From an uncultured Alphaproteobacteria bacterium (lineage in GTDB: Bacteria > Pseudomonadota > Alphaproteobacteria > Rhizobiales > Rhizobiaceae): DNA of 8,322 nt. The stretch spans positions 7,103 to 15,424 of the forward strand of contig CAKMZG010000047.1 in NCBI GenBank assembly GCA_929200335.1, in the 5' to 3' direction. The notes under the pieces are model-generated. The model saw only the letters and a program-made list of their open reading frames with translations, was not told where the DNA came from and did not search any database. Position 1 is the first letter of the stretch; the number at the start of each line of letters is the position of its first letter. This document shows positions 6,492 to 8,322 of this stretch, in pieces. The position numbers and the translations under genes are program-made.

Positions 6492-6529
6492 AACTTGATG
6501 CGTTTATATGAATTCAGGTTGATGCTCTT
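6488..6529. repeat. Type C unit, left half conserved (copy C3)
   Basis: Positions 6488-6516 match C2 at 26 of 29 bases (CTAGA, CTTGATGC and ATGAATTCA are intact). The right half, GGTTGATGCTCTTC, keeps only the ATGC-CTCT pattern. It is joined head-on to A3 through a shared CTAG. Confidence 0.65.
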
Positions 6530-6552
6530 CTGTATTAGATTCGTGCTATACA

Positions 6553-6590
6553 ACCCATATGTCAAATTACAGCTCACTTGGCATATGGGT
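6553..6590 (-). terminator. Hairpin 3' of the TIGR02301-type gene; probable leftward transcription end
   Basis: Arms at 6553-6565 and 6578-6590 (ACCCATATG facing CATATGGGT, then a G-U-compatible position and CAA facing TTG) form a 13-bp stem with a 12-base loop. It begins 14 bases beyond the stop codon of the leftward gene. On the transcribed strand it is followed by TTGTATAG, with only a weak U content, so intrinsic termination is plausible but not textbook. Confidence 0.5.
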
Positions 6591-6604
6591 CAATGTATGG
6601 CGTG

Positions 6605-7186
6605 TTATTGGCGGCCATAGCGGATAATAATGGATTTAGCCAATTCAGCGCCTTCATTGGTATATTGATTAATCACATGTTTAGCATTATCAGTGCAGGT
6701 TTTATAAGTGATTTGATAGGCTTTAAACCCACGGTTATAATAAGCAGTAAGTTTGCCACGATATTTCCCGCTGGCGCGTTCATTATTAATAATATTGCCC
6801 ATGGAGCCGCGCCAATTTTTATTCACATTGGCAGGGCAGATTTTATTAAGATAATGCATGGCACCTAAAATTTGGCTGAGGCGTAAAATTTCTTTTTCAT
6901 AAGGCACATTAGTAAGCGGTGTATCATCATAACGATCAGGTGCATCTTCGCCAACACCTTTCGTGGAACTTGTGTTTCCATCAGGTGGCGTATCAAAAAT
7001 ACCGTGTTCGAAATCATATTGCTCGATTTCCAATTCAAGATTGGTTTGGGCAATGCTAGGGACTGTTTGGATTACCAGAAAAAAGCAGATACTAGCGATG
7101 ATACTGGCGATGATAGATGATGCAGTTTTATGTAATCTGCATTTTAAAATATCTGTATTTTGAAAAATACCCATATTCATTCCCAT
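6605..7186 (-). CDS. Exported TIGR02301-family-like protein of unknown function
   Basis: The product has 193 residues. A signal peptide is visible: a basic n-region to about Lys20, a hydrophobic core SSIIASIIASICFFLVIQ and a likely signal peptidase I site after SIA (Ala46/Gln47), so it should be periplasmic. A variable acidic, Pro-rich linker (about 50-92) precedes the conserved C-terminal domain. There, YEKEILRLSQILGAMHYLNKIC, WRGSMGNIINNE, YNRGFKAYQITYKTC and a final IIIRYG match my memory of the alphaproteobacterial TIGR02301 family. Two mature cysteines, Cys117 and Cys164, could form a disulfide. The start at ATG 7186 is supported by GAGGG five bases upstream; further in-frame ATGs at 7180 and 7174 are worse placed. 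It lies 62 bases after the NUDIX gene on the same strand and may be co-transcribed with it. No catalytic motif is seen. Confidence 0.86.
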   Translation of the reverse strand: MGMNMGIFQNTDILKCRLHKTASSIIASIIASICFFLVIQTVPSIAQTNLELEIEQYDFEHGIFDTPPDGNTSSTKGVGEDAPDRYDDTPLTNVPYEKEILRLSQILGAMHYLNKICPANVNKNWRGSMGNIINNERASGKYRGKLTAYYNRGFKAYQITYKTCTDNAKHVINQYTNEGAELAKSIIIRYGRQ

Positions 7187-7248
7187 TATTGCCCTCTATT
7201 TTAAAAGTGTGAAAGTTTTATAAGAGCATTGCCATGGTTTTGCAATTT

Positions 7249-7680
7249 TTACTTTATGCGATTTGCAAACAAACTTTGCAGCAGCTCCAAAGTATCCTTT
7301 GAAATATCTAATTGAGGCAATTGGTTCTCATTATACCAACCGATAGCCTTAGCATCATCCCCTGCGGTGACATTTGGCCTGCTGCCTTCTATTTCATAAA
7401 TGAATAGATTGATTTCATAGGCTTCTTCAGGAGAAATTTTGAAATGGATGGTTTTAGAGTATTTTAGAGATTTTTCCGCTAGGTTTAAACCCGTCTCTTC
7501 CCAAATTTCACGACAGGCGGCTTGTTCTAAGCTCTCATTGGCTTCCACGTGGCCGCCCGGGATACTCCATTCATATTGCCGTGGTGGGTTCTTACGCTGA
7601 GCCAGTAGGACTTTATCACCGCAAAAAATAGCAACGGAAGTTCCTTGGATATAATCAGAAGAGATGTTTGCGCTTTTCAT
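7249..7680 (-). CDS. NUDIX hydrolase (MutT/ADP-ribose pyrophosphatase-like)
   Basis: The product has 143 residues with a perfect Nudix box at residues 43-65: G-x5-E-x7-R-E-I-x-E-E-x-G-L (Gly43, Glu49, Arg57, Glu58, Glu61, Glu62, Gly64). This is the Mg2+-binding helix that cleaves nucleoside diphosphates linked to another group. The fold is otherwise complete, from SVAIFCGDKVLLAQR to the C-terminal helix. The substrate cannot be read from sequence; oxidised dNTPs, ADP-ribose and other NDP-X compounds are all possible. It is cytosolic. The start at ATG 7680 has only a weak AGG close by. It is divergent from the SRAP gene across a 53-base gap that must hold both promoters, and upstream of the TIGR02301-type gene. 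Confidence 0.93.
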   Translation of the reverse strand: MKSANISSDYIQGTSVAIFCGDKVLLAQRKNPPRQYEWSIPGGHVEANESLEQAACREIWEETGLNLAEKSLKYSKTIHFKISPEEAYEINLFIYEIEGSRPNVTAGDDAKAIGWYNENQLPQLDISKDTLELLQSLFANRIK

Positions 7681-7733
7681 GGCCTTATATTATCTTATTT
7701 ATCTGATTGTTACAGTAAAAAATGGATTCTATC

Positions 7734-8322
7734 ATGTGCGGCAGATTTGCGCTTACTTCACCTCCAGAAGAAATTAAAGGCATCTTTAATTTAGATCAGA
7801 TGTCGGCCTTTCCTCCGCGCTATAATATTGCACCAACACAGCCGATTTTAACCATAGGGGCGGGCGTAAAATCGCAATTTGAGGCGCGTCTTGTGCGCTG
7901 GGGATTGGTGCCGTCTTGGGTGAAAGATCCTAATGATTTCTCTTTGCTCGTGAATGCTAGGGCAGAATCAGCCCATGAAAAGCCCTCATTTCGAAATGCC
8001 ATGCGTCATGCTAGAGTAATCATTCCAGCCAGTGGGTGGTATGAGTGGCACCGTAGCGAGGGACAAAAGCAACCCTATCATATTCGCCTTAAATCAGGCG
8101 AACCTATTTTAATGGGTGGCTTAATGGAAACTTGGGCTGATGCTGGGGGCAGCGAGGTGGACACAGGGTGCGTATTAACAACGCCTTCTAATGCTAGCCT
8201 TAAACATGTTCATCATCGTATGCCCGTGATATTACGTCCACAAGATGTAGAGCGTTGGTTGGATTGCAAAACCCAAGAACCGAGCCATATTACAGATCTG
8301 ATAGAGCCTCAAAATCAATTAG
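7734..8322 (+). CDS. SRAP/YedK (HMCES-type) abasic-site DNA-protein crosslinking protein, 3' end missing
   Basis: The first 196 residues are present; the frame is still open at the window end. Family members cap abasic sites in single-stranded DNA through a thiazolidine bond to the N-terminal Cys and were once called SOS response-associated peptidases. Catalytic and binding residues fall at the E. coli YedK positions: Cys2 (MCGRF), Asn74 (NARAES), Glu104 (SGWYEW) and His160 (HHRMP). Other family blocks, RYNIAPTQ at 29-36 and VRWGLVPSW at 54-62, are intact. ATG 7734 is chosen over the in-frame ATG 7722 because Cys2 must become the N-terminus after Met removal. No clear Shine-Dalgarno is present, only GGA at 7725-7727. 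I saw no GTTC-N7-GTTC LexA box upstream, so SOS control is not supported here. Confidence 0.94.
   Translation, partial: MCGRFALTSPPEEIKGIFNLDQMSAFPPRYNIAPTQPILTIGAGVKSQFEARLVRWGLVPSWVKDPNDFSLLVNARAESAHEKPSFRNAMRHARVIIPASGWYEWHRSEGQKQPYHIRLKSGEPILMGGLMETWADAGGSEVDTGCVLTTPSNASLKHVHHRMPVILRPQDVERWLDCKTQEPSHITDLIEPQNQL

Larger units (their letters stand above)
6246..6604. other. Gene-free gap with a cluster of palindromic modules
   Basis: No supported coding region is seen. The right half holds a type C palindrome (6385-6429), a type A palindrome with degenerate left arm (6438-6491), a second type C unit sharing its CTAG edge (6488-6529) and a hairpin (6553-6590) just beyond the TIGR02301-type gene. 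The left part, 6246-6384, should contain the promoter for the 89-residue gene, but I could not choose a -35/-10 pair with confidence. Confidence 0.7.

Noticed and set aside
2067..6529. CRISPR array
   Set aside because: The repeats are scattered, of two different types and not regularly spaced, and there are no cas genes.
6596..6619. TATGGC/GCCATA inverted repeat over the stop of the TIGR02301-type gene
   Set aside because: Only 6-bp arms, mostly inside coding sequence. It is expected by chance, and the stronger hairpin at 6553-6590 lies nearby.
6578..6868. Rightward 96-residue hydrophobic open frame
   Set aside because: It lies antisense to the TIGR02301-type gene, which has a signal peptide, a good ribosome site and family-like motifs. 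The frame has no ribosome site and begins inside the 6553-6590 hairpin.
7722..7733. Upstream in-frame ATG for the SRAP gene
   Set aside because: It would add MDSI before the Met-Cys pair and block the catalytic N-terminal Cys2.
7681..7733. LexA (SOS) operator between the NUDIX and SRAP genes
   Set aside because: No GTTC-N7-GTTC alphaproteobacterial LexA box is present in the 53-base gap.

Overview
The window comes from the chromosome of an alphaproteobacterium, most probably a member of the Hyphomicrobiales (Rhizobiales) with DNA that is AT-rich for that order. The evidence is the type of PBP1A, the TIGR02301-like exported protein, the YgfZ / HD-hydrolase / tyrosine-phosphatase gene run, and intergenic palindromes with AAAAGTGG...CCGGTTTT-type arms of a kind I associate with that order. 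I see no phage, integrase, transposase, tRNA, rRNA or CRISPR. It reads as core chromosome with housekeeping genes, carrying an unusual load of short palindromic repeats in its gaps.

Layout. Positions 1-1872 (+) hold the 3' three-quarters of a class A penicillin-binding protein (PBP1A). A 353-base gap follows, filled with hairpins and repeat modules. Then comes prfB (2226-3351, +), which encodes release factor 2 through the classic +1 programmed frameshift, so its first 23 codons are in another frame. A small two-helix membrane protein (3392-3679, +) follows and closes this rightward group. A near-perfect 50-base palindrome (3682-3731) fills the gap to a convergent leftward group.

The leftward group, in transcription order, is ygfZ (5796-4867), an HD-domain hydrolase (4874-4260, overlapping the end of ygfZ by 8 bases) and a CX5R tyrosine-phosphatase-like protein (4252-3734, 7 bases further on). 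The tight spacing marks a co-transcribed unit. Further right, also leftward, are an 89-residue protein of unknown function (6245-5976), a second repeat-rich gap (6246-6604), a signal-peptide-bearing TIGR02301-type protein (7186-6605) and a NUDIX hydrolase (7680-7249). Divergent from the NUDIX gene, and running off the window end, is a SRAP/YedK (HMCES-type) abasic-site DNA-protein crosslinking protein (7734-8322, +).

How they fit. The rightward genes serve peptidoglycan synthesis and translation termination, with prfB expression self-regulated by RF2 level. The ygfZ unit joins Fe-S cluster maintenance to two small hydrolases of unknown substrate. The right end pairs a NUDIX hydrolase with an abasic-site shield, which loosely suggests nucleotide or DNA damage handling. 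This is a positional inference only.

The most unusual signal is a set of modular palindromes in which a type A and a type C unit both tend to be bounded by CTAG. They occur in three gaps: as A+B+C upstream of prfB, as A alone between convergent genes, and as C+A+C upstream of the 89-residue gene. I did not find a new defence or mobile system.
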